A DNA stretch of 64,000 nt, taken from positions 372,341 to 436,340 of the forward strand of contig NZ_LISW01000003.1 in NCBI RefSeq assembly GCF_001905735.1, given 5' to 3'. Each line of letters begins with the position of its first letter. Position 1 is the stretch's first letter. The DNA comes from Streptomyces sp. CB01249. GTDB lineage: Bacteria > Actinomycetota > Actinomycetes > Streptomycetales > Streptomycetaceae. The notes under the pieces are model-generated. The model did not search any database, was not told the DNA's origin, and was given only the letters and a program-made list of their open reading frames with translations. Shown here piece by piece: positions 1-7,379 of the stretch. A program made the position numbers and the translations under genes.

Positions 1-733
1 CGGTGGCGGGCAGGTTGAGGATGATCTCGCGGCCCTCCTCGGGCTGCCAGACGTCACAGACCGCCTCGCAGACCTCCAGGGCGAAGTCCAGCTCGGTGTC
101 CGTGAAGATCTCGGGGCTGTACTGGTAGCCGAAGATCGTCTCGTCGCCCAGGATCTTGTCGGCGTACTCCATGACCAGCCGGGTGCCGTCCACCGCGATC
201 TGCTTGACCTCCTCGCGGGAGCCGCGGAAGACCACGCGGCGGAAGGTCGGGGCGGTCGCGTTGTACAGGTGGACGGTGGCGCGGTGCGCGCCGCGCAGTG
301 ATTCGACGGTCCGCTCGATCAGTTCCTCGCGGGCCTGCGTCAGGACGGAGATCGTCACGTCCTCGGGGATCGCGCCCTCTTCGATGATGGAGCGGACGAA
401 GGCGAAGTCGGTCTCGCCGGAGGACGGGAAGCCGACCTCGATCTCCTTGTAGCCCATGCGTACGAGCAGGTCGAACATCTCGCGCTTGCGGGCCGGCGAC
501 ATCGGGTCGATCAGGGCCTGGTTGCCGTCGCGCAGGTCGGTGGAGAGCCAGCGGGGCGCCTTGGTGATCCGCTTCTCGGGCCAGGTGCGGTCGGGGATGT
601 CGACGGCCTCGTAGCCGCCGTACTTGTGGACCGGCATCCCGGACGGCTTCTGCAGCACCGTGGCGTTGGTGATCGGCGTGGGGCGGCCGACGGCGTGCGA
701 GGCGGGGGTCTGGGCGGGGTTCACTTCGGTCAT
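1..733 (-). CDS. leuA: 2-isopropylmalate synthase, N-terminal part (runs off the left edge)
   Basis: Committed step of leucine synthesis: condenses acetyl-CoA with 2-oxoisovalerate to 2-isopropylmalate in the cytosol. About 244 codons are visible from the ATG at 733-731; the C-terminal TIM-barrel remainder and the leucine-feedback domain lie beyond position 1. Seen: the LSTDLRDGNQAL active-site start of the LeuA/HMGL barrel (D-R-D-G-N-Q), followed by KRITKAPRW-type and EVGFPSSGETDF blocks that are diagnostic for the long LeuA type of actinobacteria. A GAGGAG ribosome-binding site lies 9 nt before the ATG (743-748). The gene is preceded on the same strand by a leucine-codon leader peptide, so expression is probably tied to leucyl-tRNA charging. 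Identification is secure; only completeness is limited by the window edge. Confidence 0.95.
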   Translation of the reverse strand, partial: MTEVNPAQTPASHAVGRPTPITNATVLQKPSGMPVHKYGGYEAVDIPDRTWPEKRITKAPRWLSTDLRDGNQALIDPMSPARKREMFDLLVRMGYKEIEVGFPSSGETDFAFVRSIIEEGAIPEDVTISVLTQAREELIERTVESLRGAHRATVHLYNATAPTFRRVVFRGSREEVKQIAVDGTRLVMEYADKILGDETIFGYQYSPEIFTDTELDFALEVCEAVCDVWQPEEGREIILNLPAT

Positions 734-883
734 GGCGCAGGGCTCCTCGGGTGTCCTTCTCCGGGACGGCCGACTGTGTTTCTGCAACACCAGACTCCGC
801 GGGGAGGGGGTCGGCCTCGACTACAGGCCCTCGCCGCGGCAGCTAAGAAGAAGCAGCCCGAAACGCATGATGCGTCGAGACTA
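734..883 (-). promoter_or_regulatory. Leucine-responsive leader of leuA
   Basis: Seen on the minus strand: a possible -10 hexamer TAGTCT (878-883), a 15-codon leader ORF (868-821), then foldable sequence up to the leuA ribosome-binding site. Arms CCGCGGCGAGG (829-839, inside the leader ORF) and CCTCCCCGCGG (797-807) are complementary. A second hairpin has arms 810-816 and 768-774 (GGCCGAC/GTCGGCC) with an inner GTGTT/AACAC stem (776-790). No T-run follows any hairpin. The free CUCC of 797-807 could pair with the GGAG of the leuA ribosome-binding site, so control at the level of translation is the more likely reading (inference). Leucine leader elements at actinobacterial leuA genes have been predicted by comparative work, as far as I recall. 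Confidence 0.75.
821..868 (-). CDS. leuA leader peptide MRFGLLLLSCRGEGL
   Basis: A 15-codon ORF, ATG at 868-866, TAG at 823-821, translating to MRFGLLLLSCRGEGL with four consecutive leucine codons (CTG CTT CTT CTT). CTT is rare in such GC-rich genes, which fits a ribosome-stalling role. No Shine-Dalgarno is visible, and the ATG lies 9 nt after a TAGTCT -10-like box, so the transcript may be leaderless or nearly so. Its codons 10-14 form one arm of a hairpin, so ribosome position would decide the downstream fold. The peptide itself needs no function. The leuS leader in this window shares the LLLS core. Confidence 0.8.
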   Translation of the reverse strand: MRFGLLLLSCRGEGL

Positions 884-1048
884 GCCGAGGGGCGCCCGAG
901 ACGTGGGTGCTGTTCCAGTATGCGGGATCAGCGGCCGCCCTTACCCGTACGGGACGACCTAAACGCCCAACCGTGACCAATCACTCCATTTCATCAACCC
1001 CGGTTGCAACCAGTGACATTGCACTTACGGAGTGCCACAGTCGTGTGT

Positions 1049-2125
1049 ATGCAGCCCAGTTCACAGCAGGGGTTCCACCCCGTCTTCTGCACCATCGTCC
1101 CGCCCCACGTCCTCGACAAGCTGTCCCAGTCCGACGACCCCGCCCTCGCCGATCCGGCCCGCCGCACCCTGGAGTCCGACGCGGCCCGCCGCACCCGCCG
1201 CCAGGTGACGACCGTCGCCCGGCCCACCACCCCCGCCGAGCCGGACGACGAGGGCGCCGCCAAGCCCCACCGCACGCTCTACGACTGCCGCCAGGGCACG
1301 GACCTGCCGGGCACCAAGGTCCGCGGCGAGGGCGAGAAGCCCACGAAGGACGCCAGCGTCAACCGCGCGTACGCGGGCCTGGGCGCCACCTTCGACCTGC
1401 TGCTCACCGCCTACGGCCGTCGCTCCATCGACGGCAACGGACTGCCGCTGATCGGGTCCGTCCACTACGACGAGAAGTACAACAACGCCTTCTTCGACGG
1501 CGAGCAGATGGTCTTCGGCGACGGGGACGGCGAGATCTTCCTCGACTTCACCGTCGCCATCGACGTGATCGCCCACGAGCTGGCCCACGGGCTCACGCAG
1601 TACACGGCCAATCTGAGCTACTACGGCCAGTCCGGCGCGCTCAACGAGTCGGTCTCGGACGTCTTCGGCTCCCTCGTGAAGCAGTACTCGCTGGGCCAGA
1701 CCGCCGACCAGGCGGACTGGCTGATCGGCGAGGGGCTGCTCGCGCCCCGGGTCCAGGGCGTGGCGCTGCGCTCGATGAAGGCACCCGGCACGGCGTACGA
1801 CGACGACGTGCTCGGCAAGGACCCGCAGCCGGCGTCCATGGACGACTACATCCACACCGGCGACGACAACGGCGGGGTCCACCTCAACTCCGGCATCCCC
1901 AACCGCGCGTTCTACCTGCTGGCGACCGCGCTGGGCGGCAGCTCCTGGGAGCGGGCGGGCCAGCTCTGGTTCGATGTGCTCACAGGTGGTGAACTGGCGG
2001 TGGACGCGGACTTCGCGGACTTCGCCCGGCTGACCGTGGCGGCGGCACGCAGTCGCTTCGGCGAGGGCGACGAGGTGGAGGCCGTCCTCAAGGCGTGGTC
2101 GGAGGTGGGCGTTCCGACCGATTAG
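1049..2125 (+). CDS. M4 (thermolysin/protealysin-like) metalloprotease
   Basis: Zinc endopeptidase of family M4, 358 residues from the ATG at 1049. Seen: zinc-binding HELAHG, the downstream glutamate ligand in ALNESVSDVFG, and the HLNSGIPNRAFY block with the transition-state histidine. The short N-terminal part (FCTIVPPHVLDKL) resembles the small cytoplasmic propeptide of protealysin-like enzymes. No Sec signal peptide is visible, unlike secreted thermolysins. Start choice: a GTG at 1043 is in frame and better spaced from the ACGGAG at 1026-1031, and a TTG at 1004 is also in frame; the true start could be any of these. The gene directly downstream encodes an emfourin-type inhibitor, as at other protealysin-like loci, so the pair is probably co-transcribed (13-nt gap). 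Confidence 0.92.
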   Translation: MQPSSQQGFHPVFCTIVPPHVLDKLSQSDDPALADPARRTLESDAARRTRRQVTTVARPTTPAEPDDEGAAKPHRTLYDCRQGTDLPGTKVRGEGEKPTKDASVNRAYAGLGATFDLLLTAYGRRSIDGNGLPLIGSVHYDEKYNNAFFDGEQMVFGDGDGEIFLDFTVAIDVIAHELAHGLTQYTANLSYYGQSGALNESVSDVFGSLVKQYSLGQTADQADWLIGEGLLAPRVQGVALRSMKAPGTAYDDDVLGKDPQPASMDDYIHTGDDNGGVHLNSGIPNRAFYLLATALGGSSWERAGQLWFDVLTGGELAVDADFADFARLTVAAARSRFGEGDEVEAVLKAWSEVGVPTD

Positions 2126-2138
2126 GAAGGGACACCGC

Positions 2139-2405
2139 ATGCGGATCCAGGTGAGCAGGACCGGCGGCTTCGCCGGCATCGCGCGCCAGGGCGAGATCGA
2201 CACCTCCGGACGGGCCGACGCCCGGGAGTGGGAGGCCCTGGCCGGCTCGGCACTCGCCGACGGCCAGGCCGCCGCCCCCCGGGGCGTCCCGGACGGCTTC
2301 AGCTACCGGATAACGATCGACGGCGAAACCGTGCACTGCGCGGACCCCCGCCTGACCGCGTCCCAGCGCGCCCTGATCTCACGCGTCCTGAAGGAGGGCG
2401 CGTGA
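2139..2405 (+). CDS. Emfourin-like inhibitor of the adjacent M4 protease
   Basis: An 88-residue protein starting at an ATG 13 nt after the protease stop, with AGGAAGG just upstream as ribosome-binding site. The pattern of an initial MRIQVSRTGGFAGI strand, a central DGFSYRITIDG segment and a C-terminal LTASQRALI helix matches the emfourin family, which is known to bind and inhibit protealysin-like M4 proteases encoded next door. The role is inferred from family resemblance plus gene pairing. No signal peptide or membrane segment is present, so inhibition would take place in the cytoplasm unless both proteins leave by an unconventional route. Confidence 0.82.
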   Translation: MRIQVSRTGGFAGIARQGEIDTSGRADAREWEALAGSALADGQAAAPRGVPDGFSYRITIDGETVHCADPRLTASQRALISRVLKEGA

Positions 2406-2435
2406 GATCGGGGTGACGTGAGGAGGGCGGCGCGA

Positions 2436-2465
2436 TCAGAACCCGAGCTTGCGCAGCTGCTTGGG
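2436..2465. repeat. 30-bp perfect copy of the 3' end of era
   Basis: Positions 2436-2465 are identical to 2565-2594, the last 30 bases of era, and read on the minus strand as the same PKQLRKLGF-stop. The copies lie 129 bp apart in the same orientation, separated by a terminator-like hairpin. No further similarity to era is seen on either side of the detached copy. Confidence 0.9.
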
Positions 2466-2478
2466 GACCCACTTACAC

Positions 2479-2511
2479 GGCCCCCCTCGCACCCTTCGGC
2501 CCAAGGGGGCC
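2479..2511. terminator. Hairpin between convergent emfourin gene and era
   Basis: GGCCCCC (from 2479) pairs with GGGGGCC (ending 2511) around a 15-20 nt loop with one bulged C. It lies between two convergent genes and inside the segment separating the two copies of the era tail. No clear T-run on either strand, as is usual for Streptomyces terminators. Confidence 0.55.
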
Positions 2512-2564
2512 TCAGCGGCTTCGGGCGGCTGCGTCGGCCTCCGGCCGCCGGAGCGCGGTGTCGC

Positions 2565-3539
2565 TCAGAACCCGAGCTTGCGCAGCTGCTTGGGATCGCG
2601 CTGCCAGTCCTTCGCGACCTTGACGTGCAGGTCGAGGAAGACGGGCGTGCCGAGCAGGGCCTCGATGTGCTTGCGGGACTTGGTGCCGACGTCCTTCAGG
2701 CGCTTGCCCTTCGGGCCGATGATGATGCCCTTCTGGCTGGGGCGCTCGATGTAGACGTTGGCGTGGATGTCCAGCAGCGGCTTGTCCGCCGGCCGGTCCT
2801 CGCGCGGCAGCATCTCCTCGACGACGACCGCGATGGAGTGCGGCAGCTCGTCGCGGACGCCTTCGAGCGCGGCCTCGCGGATCAGCTCCGCGACCATCAC
2901 CATCTCCGGCTCGTCCGTGAGGTCGCCCTCCGGGTAGAGCGGCGGGCTCTCGGGCAGGAGCGGGGCGATCAGGTCGGAGAGCAGGTCGACCTGCTGGTCC
3001 TTGACGGCCGAGACCGGGATGATCTCCGCCCACTCGAAGCCCAGCTCCTCGCCGAGCTGCGAGACGGCCAGCAGCTGTTCGGCGAGCTGCTTGGAGTCGA
3101 CCAGGTCGGTCTTGGTGATGATCGCGATCTTGGGCGTCTTCCGGATGCCCGCGAGCTCCTTGACGATGTATTTGTCGCCGGGGCCGAGCTTCTGGTCGGC
3201 GGGCAGGCAGAAGCCGATCACGTCGACCTCGGCCCAGGTGGTGCGCACGATGTCGTTCAGCCGCTCGCCCAGCAGGGTGCGCGGCTTGTGGAGCCCGGGG
3301 GTGTCGACCAGGATCAGCTGGGCGTCCGGCCGGTGCACGATGCCGCGCACGGTGTGCCGGGTCGTCTGCGGCCGGTTGGAGGTGATGGCCACCTTCCGCC
3401 CGACCAGAGCGTTCGTCAGGGTGGACTTGCCCGCGTTGGGGCGGCCCACGAAGCAGGCGAAGCCGGCCCGGTGGGGGGCGGGATTCTCGGCCTGCCGCGC
3501 GGCGGCTTCAGGGTTAGGTCGAACGCTCATGGCGCCCAT
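2565..3539 (-). CDS. era: GTPase Era
   Basis: Ras-like GTPase with a C-terminal KH domain that binds the 3' end of 16S rRNA and promotes 30S maturation. 324 residues. Seen: G1 GRPNAGKST (about residues 32-40), G2 around QTTRHTV, G3 DTPG, G4 TKTD, G5 VSA, then the KH GxxG-type segment IIIGPKGKRLKD near residue 280. The N-terminus carries about 25 extra residues before the G domain. The ATG at 3539 is preceded by GGGGACA and is preferred over the internal ATG at 3530. The last 30 bp are duplicated downstream. It is the terminal gene of the run phoH, ybeY, CNNM protein, yjbR-like, cytidine deaminase-like, so ribosome-assembly genes cluster here. Confidence 0.96.
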   Translation of the reverse strand: MGAMSVRPNPEAAARQAENPAPHRAGFACFVGRPNAGKSTLTNALVGRKVAITSNRPQTTRHTVRGIVHRPDAQLILVDTPGLHKPRTLLGERLNDIVRTTWAEVDVIGFCLPADQKLGPGDKYIVKELAGIRKTPKIAIITKTDLVDSKQLAEQLLAVSQLGEELGFEWAEIIPVSAVKDQQVDLLSDLIAPLLPESPPLYPEGDLTDEPEMVMVAELIREAALEGVRDELPHSIAVVVEEMLPREDRPADKPLLDIHANVYIERPSQKGIIIGPKGKRLKDVGTKSRKHIEALLGTPVFLDLHVKVAKDWQRDPKQLRKLGF

Positions 3540-3632
3540 TGTCCCCGATCCCGGGGACTGCGGGGCACCGAGGCGCCCGCCACGGCCTCCGGGCCCGGTC
3601 CGGACGGCCCCGGGCCCCGCTCCGTACGGGGG

Positions 3633-3995
3633 TCAGCCGGCGGTGACGCTGAGCCGCAGCTGTCCGTCCGGCCCGGCGAGCAGCACCGGCGTGCCGGCCC
3701 CGCCCAGGTCCCGTACGGCGGCCCGGTCCTCGTCGGAGGGGGCGTCCGACTCGGAGACGATCGCGGCGGCCTCCAGGGACTTCGCCCCGCTGGCCACCGC
3801 CATCGCGACGGCCGTCCGCAGCGCGCTGAGCTTCAGCGACTCCAGCTCCACGGTCCCGGCCACGTAGGTGCGCCCGGTCTCGTCCCGGACGGCCGCGCCC
3901 TCGGGGACGCCGTTGCGGGCGCGGGCGCTGCGCGCCAGGGTGACGATCTTGCGGTCCTCGGCGCCGAGGTCGGTGGTGCCGGTGCTCTCAGTCAT
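3633..3995 (-). CDS. Cytidine deaminase-like protein lacking catalytic residues
   Basis: A 120-residue protein whose TYVAGTVELESLKLSALRTA block lines up with the cytidine deaminase signature (YxGxNVExA...CAExxA). The zinc cysteine and catalytic glutamate of CAE are replaced (SAL), and no PCxxC follows. The overall fold may be retained while deamination is lost. Homologues are commonly annotated as cytidine deaminase in Streptomyces. It sits between the yjbR-like gene and era on the same strand, 93 nt before era, and is probably co-transcribed. A structural or regulatory role near era is possible, but nothing in the sequence shows one. Confidence 0.7.
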   Translation of the reverse strand: MTESTGTTDLGAEDRKIVTLARSARARNGVPEGAAVRDETGRTYVAGTVELESLKLSALRTAVAMAVASGAKSLEAAAIVSESDAPSDEDRAAVRDLGGAGTPVLLAGPDGQLRLSVTAG

Positions 3996-4056
3996 GTGCC
4001 GAGCATACGAAGCCCGGCGCGGACCGGGACGGGCGGGAGCCCCGGTCCGGTGTGCC

Positions 4057-4410
4057 TCAGGGACGGTCGAGCCGCAGCCGCTCCGCCTTCGGCAGCCCCG
4101 CCACCACCAGGTCGTAGCTGTCCTCGATGAGCTCGCGCAGCTTCGCGTCGGGCAGTCCGGAGACGGTGACGGTGTTCCAGTGGCGCTTGTTCATGTGCCA
4201 GCCGGGGACCACCGCCTCGTACTCCTCGCGCAGCCGCACCGCCTCGTCGGGGTCGCACTTGAGATTCACCGTGAGCGGCCGGCCGTCCAGCGCGCTGAGG
4301 GCGAACATCTTGCCGAGCACCTTGAAGACGGACGCCTCGGGCCCGAACGGGAACTCCTCGGCGCTCGCGTTGAAGCTCAGGCAGAAGGCCCTCAGCTGCT
4401 GCGGGGTCAT
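4057..4410 (-). CDS. MmcQ/YjbR family protein
   Basis: A 117-residue single-domain protein of the MmcQ/YjbR (CyaY-like fold) family. Seen: N-terminal LRAFCLSFNASAEEFPFG, central KVLGKMFAL, the conserved LKCDPDEAVRLREEY and the MNKRHWNTV block, all typical. The family is called DNA-binding by fold similarity, but its biochemical function is not settled. The ATG overlaps the stop of the upstream CNNM/CBS gene (ATGA at 4407-4410), which suggests translational coupling. Confidence 0.85.
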   Translation of the reverse strand: MTPQQLRAFCLSFNASAEEFPFGPEASVFKVLGKMFALSALDGRPLTVNLKCDPDEAVRLREEYEAVVPGWHMNKRHWNTVTVSGLPDAKLRELIEDSYDLVVAGLPKAERLRLDRP

Positions 4411-5702
4411 TCCGGCGTCTCCTCCTCCTCGGGAGCCACCGGCTCCACCAGCACCGTGACGATCTTGTTGCGCCGGCCCGCCGGGGACTCCGCGGTCAGC
4501 CGCAGCCGCCGCCCGTCGGGCAGTCCGACCTCCGAGGAGGCGCCCGCGATCGGGACCCGGCCCAGCGCCTTCGCGAGGAGCCCGCCGACCGTCTCCACGT
4601 CCTCGTCGTCGTACTCGTCGAGGCCGAACAGCTCGCCGAGGTCGCCGATGTCGAGCCGGGCGGTGACCCGGAAGCAGCCGTTCTCCAGCTCCTGGACGGG
4701 CGGCAGCTCGCGGTCGTACTCGTCGGTGATCTCGCCGACGATCTCTTCCAGGATGTCCTCGATGGTGACGATGCCCGCCGTGCCGCCGTACTCGTCGATG
4801 ACGACGGCGACGTGGCTGCGTTCCTGCTGCATCTCGCGCAGCAGGTCACCGGCGTTCTTCGTGTCGGGCACGAACGACGCCGGGCGCATCGCGGTGGAGA
4901 CCGGGTCGGCCTCCGAGTCCCGGTTGATGTGCGTCTTGCGGACCAGGTCCTTGAGGTAGACGATCCCGACGATGTCGTCCTCGTTCTCGCCGGTGACCGG
5001 GATCCGCGAGAAGCCGGAGCGCAGGGCGAGGGTGAGCGCCTGACGGATCGTCTTGTAGCGCTCGATGCAGACGAGGTCGGTGCGCGGGACCATCACCTCG
5101 CGTACGAGCGTGTCACCGAGCTCGAAGACGGAGTGCACCATGCGGCGCTCCTCGTCCTCGATCAGCGACTCCTGCTCGGCGAGGTCCACCATGGCCCGCA
5201 GCTCGGCCTCGCTGGCGAACGGGCCCTTGCGGAACCCCTTGCCGGGGGTCAGCGCGTTGCCGAGGAGGATCAGCAGCTGCGGGATCGGCCCCATGATCCG
5301 GGCCAGCGGCAGCAGCACGTACGCCGAAGCGGTCGCCGTGTTCAGCGGGTGCTGGCGGCCGATGGTGCGCGGGGAGACGCCGATCGCGACGTAGGAGACG
5401 AGGACCATCACGCCGATGGCGACGGCCAGCGCCTCCCAGGTCTCCGGGAACTCCTTCAGGCAGGCGTACGTGACGAGCACCCCGGCGGCCATCTCGCAGG
5501 CGACCCGCACCAGCAGGGCGACGTTGAGGTAGCGCGTCGGGTCGGCCGCGACCTGTTCCAGCTTGGCGCTGCCGCGCCGGCCCGAGCGGACCGCCTCGGC
5601 GGCCCGGAAGCTCGACGTACGGGCGATGCCCGCCTCGGCGCAGGCGGCCAGCCACCCGACGACGACCAGCAGGACGACGCCGGAGATCAGGGGCAGGCTC
5701 AC
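4407..5702 (-). CDS. CNNM/CBS-domain membrane protein (CorC/HlyC family)
   Basis: A 431-residue membrane protein with the order DUF21/CNNM transmembrane domain (about residues 1-180, several hydrophobic segments starting with ISGVVLLVVVGWLAACAEAG), a CBS pair (about 200-320, including VMVPRTDLV and VVIDEYGGTAGIVTIEDI), and a C-terminal CorC/HlyC transporter-associated domain (about 335-420). The family is linked to Mg2+/Co2+ homeostasis; the old name hemolysin is misleading. The GTG start overlaps the ybeY stop (GTGA, 5699-5702), and its own stop overlaps the next gene, so it is embedded in a coupled operon. The order ybeY then CNNM protein is conserved in many bacteria. Confidence 0.92.
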   Translation of the reverse strand: MSLPLISGVVLLVVVGWLAACAEAGIARTSSFRAAEAVRSGRRGSAKLEQVAADPTRYLNVALLVRVACEMAAGVLVTYACLKEFPETWEALAVAIGVMVLVSYVAIGVSPRTIGRQHPLNTATASAYVLLPLARIMGPIPQLLILLGNALTPGKGFRKGPFASEAELRAMVDLAEQESLIEDEERRMVHSVFELGDTLVREVMVPRTDLVCIERYKTIRQALTLALRSGFSRIPVTGENEDDIVGIVYLKDLVRKTHINRDSEADPVSTAMRPASFVPDTKNAGDLLREMQQERSHVAVVIDEYGGTAGIVTIEDILEEIVGEITDEYDRELPPVQELENGCFRVTARLDIGDLGELFGLDEYDDEDVETVGGLLAKALGRVPIAGASSEVGLPDGRRLRLTAESPAGRRNKIVTVLVEPVAPEEEETPE

Positions 5703-6196
5703 GAGACGGTCGGGGCGGGGGACGGCCCGGTCAGCCCGCGCTCACCGCGCCAGCCGTCCACGATGGCCGCCTGGAGGCCGAACATCTCGGCCTTCTCGTC
5801 CGGCTCCTCGTGGTCGTAGCCCAGCAGGTGCAGCACCCCGTGGACGGTGAGCAGCTGGAGCTCCTCGTCCATGGAGTGCTGGGTCTCGGCCTCCTCGCCC
5901 TGCCGCTTGGCGACCTCGGGGCAGAGCACGATGTCACCGAGCAGCCCCTGTGGGGGCTCCTCGTCGTCCTTGGCCGGCGGACGCAGCTCGTCCATCGGGA
6001 AGGACATGACATCGGTCGGGCCCGGGAGGTCCATCCACTGGATGTGCAGCTGCTCCATGGCCGCGGCGTCCACCACGATCACCGAGAGCTCGGAGAGCGG
6101 GTGGATCCGCATGCGCGCGAGCGCGTAGCGGGCGATGTCGAGGATCGCCTGCTCGTCGACCTCGGTTCCGGACTCGTTGTTGACGTCGATCGACAT
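5699..6196 (-). CDS. ybeY: Endoribonuclease YbeY (16S rRNA maturation)
   Basis: A 165-residue zinc-dependent RNase acting in 16S rRNA 3'-end maturation and late 70S quality control. Seen: the diagnostic HGVLHLLGYDH (H-x3-H-x5-H) near residue 118 and the upstream DVMSFPMDE block. It lies 9 nt after phoH on the same strand and overlaps the CNNM gene by GTGA; phoH-ybeY-CNNM-era is a classic ribosome-maturation string. Length is normal for actinobacteria. Confidence 0.96.
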   Translation of the reverse strand: MSIDVNNESGTEVDEQAILDIARYALARMRIHPLSELSVIVVDAAAMEQLHIQWMDLPGPTDVMSFPMDELRPPAKDDEEPPQGLLGDIVLCPEVAKRQGEEAETQHSMDEELQLLTVHGVLHLLGYDHEEPDEKAEMFGLQAAIVDGWRGERGLTGPSPAPTVS

Positions 6197-6205
6197 GGTG
6201 CGCTG

Positions 6206-7258
6206 CTACTGCTTCCCGTTGTGACGGCCGCGGCCCCGATGGCCCCCGCCGTCCTGCTCGCCCTTGCTGCTGTCGTACTTCTCGTACGCGTCGACAATAC
6301 GGCCGACCAGCTTGTGCCGGACGACATCCTGGGAGGTGAGGCGGGAGAAGTGCACGTCGTCGATGCCCTCCAGGATGTCCTGCACCTGGCGCAGACCGCT
6401 CTTGGTCCCCGTCGGCAGGTCGACCTGGGTGATGTCACCGGTGACGACGATCTTGGAATCGAAGCCGAGCCGGGTCAGGAACATCTTCATCTGCTCGGCG
6501 CTGGTGTTCTGCGCCTCGTCCAGGATGATGAAGGCGTCGTTCAGGGTCCGGCCGCGCATGTACGCCAGGGGCGCGACCTCGATCGTGCCCGCCGCCATCA
6601 GGCGCGGGATCGAGTCGGGGTCGAGCATGTCGTGCAGGGCGTCGTAGAGCGGGCGCAGATACGGGTCGATCTTGTCGAACAGCGTGCCGGGGAGGAAGCC
6701 CAGGCGCTCGCCCGCCTCGACCGCCGGACGGGTCAGGATGATCCGGCTGACCTGCTTGGACTGGAGGGCCTGGACCGCCTTGGCCATGGCCAGGTAGGTC
6801 TTGCCGGTACCGGCGGGGCCGATGCCGAAGACGATCGTGTGCTTGTCGATCGCGTCGACGTACCGCTTCTGGTTGAGCGTCTTGGGGCGGATCGTGCGGC
6901 CGCGGCTGGAGAGGATGTTCTGCGTCAGCACCTCGGCCGGGGTCTCCGTGCCGTCCGCCTGGCCGTTGTCGGTGGCCTTGAGCATCGCGATCGACCGTTC
7001 CACGGCGTCCTCCGTCATCGGCTGCCCGGTGCGGAGCACCAGCACCATCTCGTCGAACAGGCGCTGGATCAGGGCGATGTCCGCCGCGTCGCCCGTCGCG
7101 CTTATGTCATTTCCCCGGACGTGGATGTCGGCCGCCGGGAACGCCGCTTCGATCACGCGCAGCAGCGAGTCGCCCGCTCCCAGGAGCATCACCATCGGGT
7201 GAGCGGCCGGGATGCTGATGTGGGCACGCGCCTGCGGCTGTGTGGGTGACTGAGTCAT
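6206..7258 (-). CDS. phoH: PhoH-like ATPase
   Basis: A 350-residue P-loop ATPase of the PhoH family, probably an RNA helicase-type factor working with YbeY. Seen: Walker A GPAGTGKT, Walker B IILDEAQN and the downstream GDITQVDLP block. The chosen start is the ATG at 7258 (MTQSPTQPQ), with GAGGG 8 nt before it, because the family begins here; an in-frame ATG at 7282 directly follows GGAGG too closely. The N-terminal segment before the ATPase domain (residues 15-100) carries the usual KH-like ALLRVIEAAFPAADIHVRG-type region. Confidence 0.94.
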   Translation of the reverse strand: MTQSPTQPQARAHISIPAAHPMVMLLGAGDSLLRVIEAAFPAADIHVRGNDISATGDAADIALIQRLFDEMVLVLRTGQPMTEDAVERSIAMLKATDNGQADGTETPAEVLTQNILSSRGRTIRPKTLNQKRYVDAIDKHTIVFGIGPAGTGKTYLAMAKAVQALQSKQVSRIILTRPAVEAGERLGFLPGTLFDKIDPYLRPLYDALHDMLDPDSIPRLMAAGTIEVAPLAYMRGRTLNDAFIILDEAQNTSAEQMKMFLTRLGFDSKIVVTGDITQVDLPTGTKSGLRQVQDILEGIDDVHFSRLTSQDVVRHKLVGRIVDAYEKYDSSKGEQDGGGHRGRGRHNGKQ

Positions 7259-7379
7259 GGGCCGGCCCTCGGGCCTGCGCATACCTCCTGTTGCAGGGTT
7301 CTCGCTGCTCGAAAACCTCGTGTGCCTCAAGCCTACGACTCCGTACGGACAACACCAGAGGTTTTACGGGGCAGTGGGG

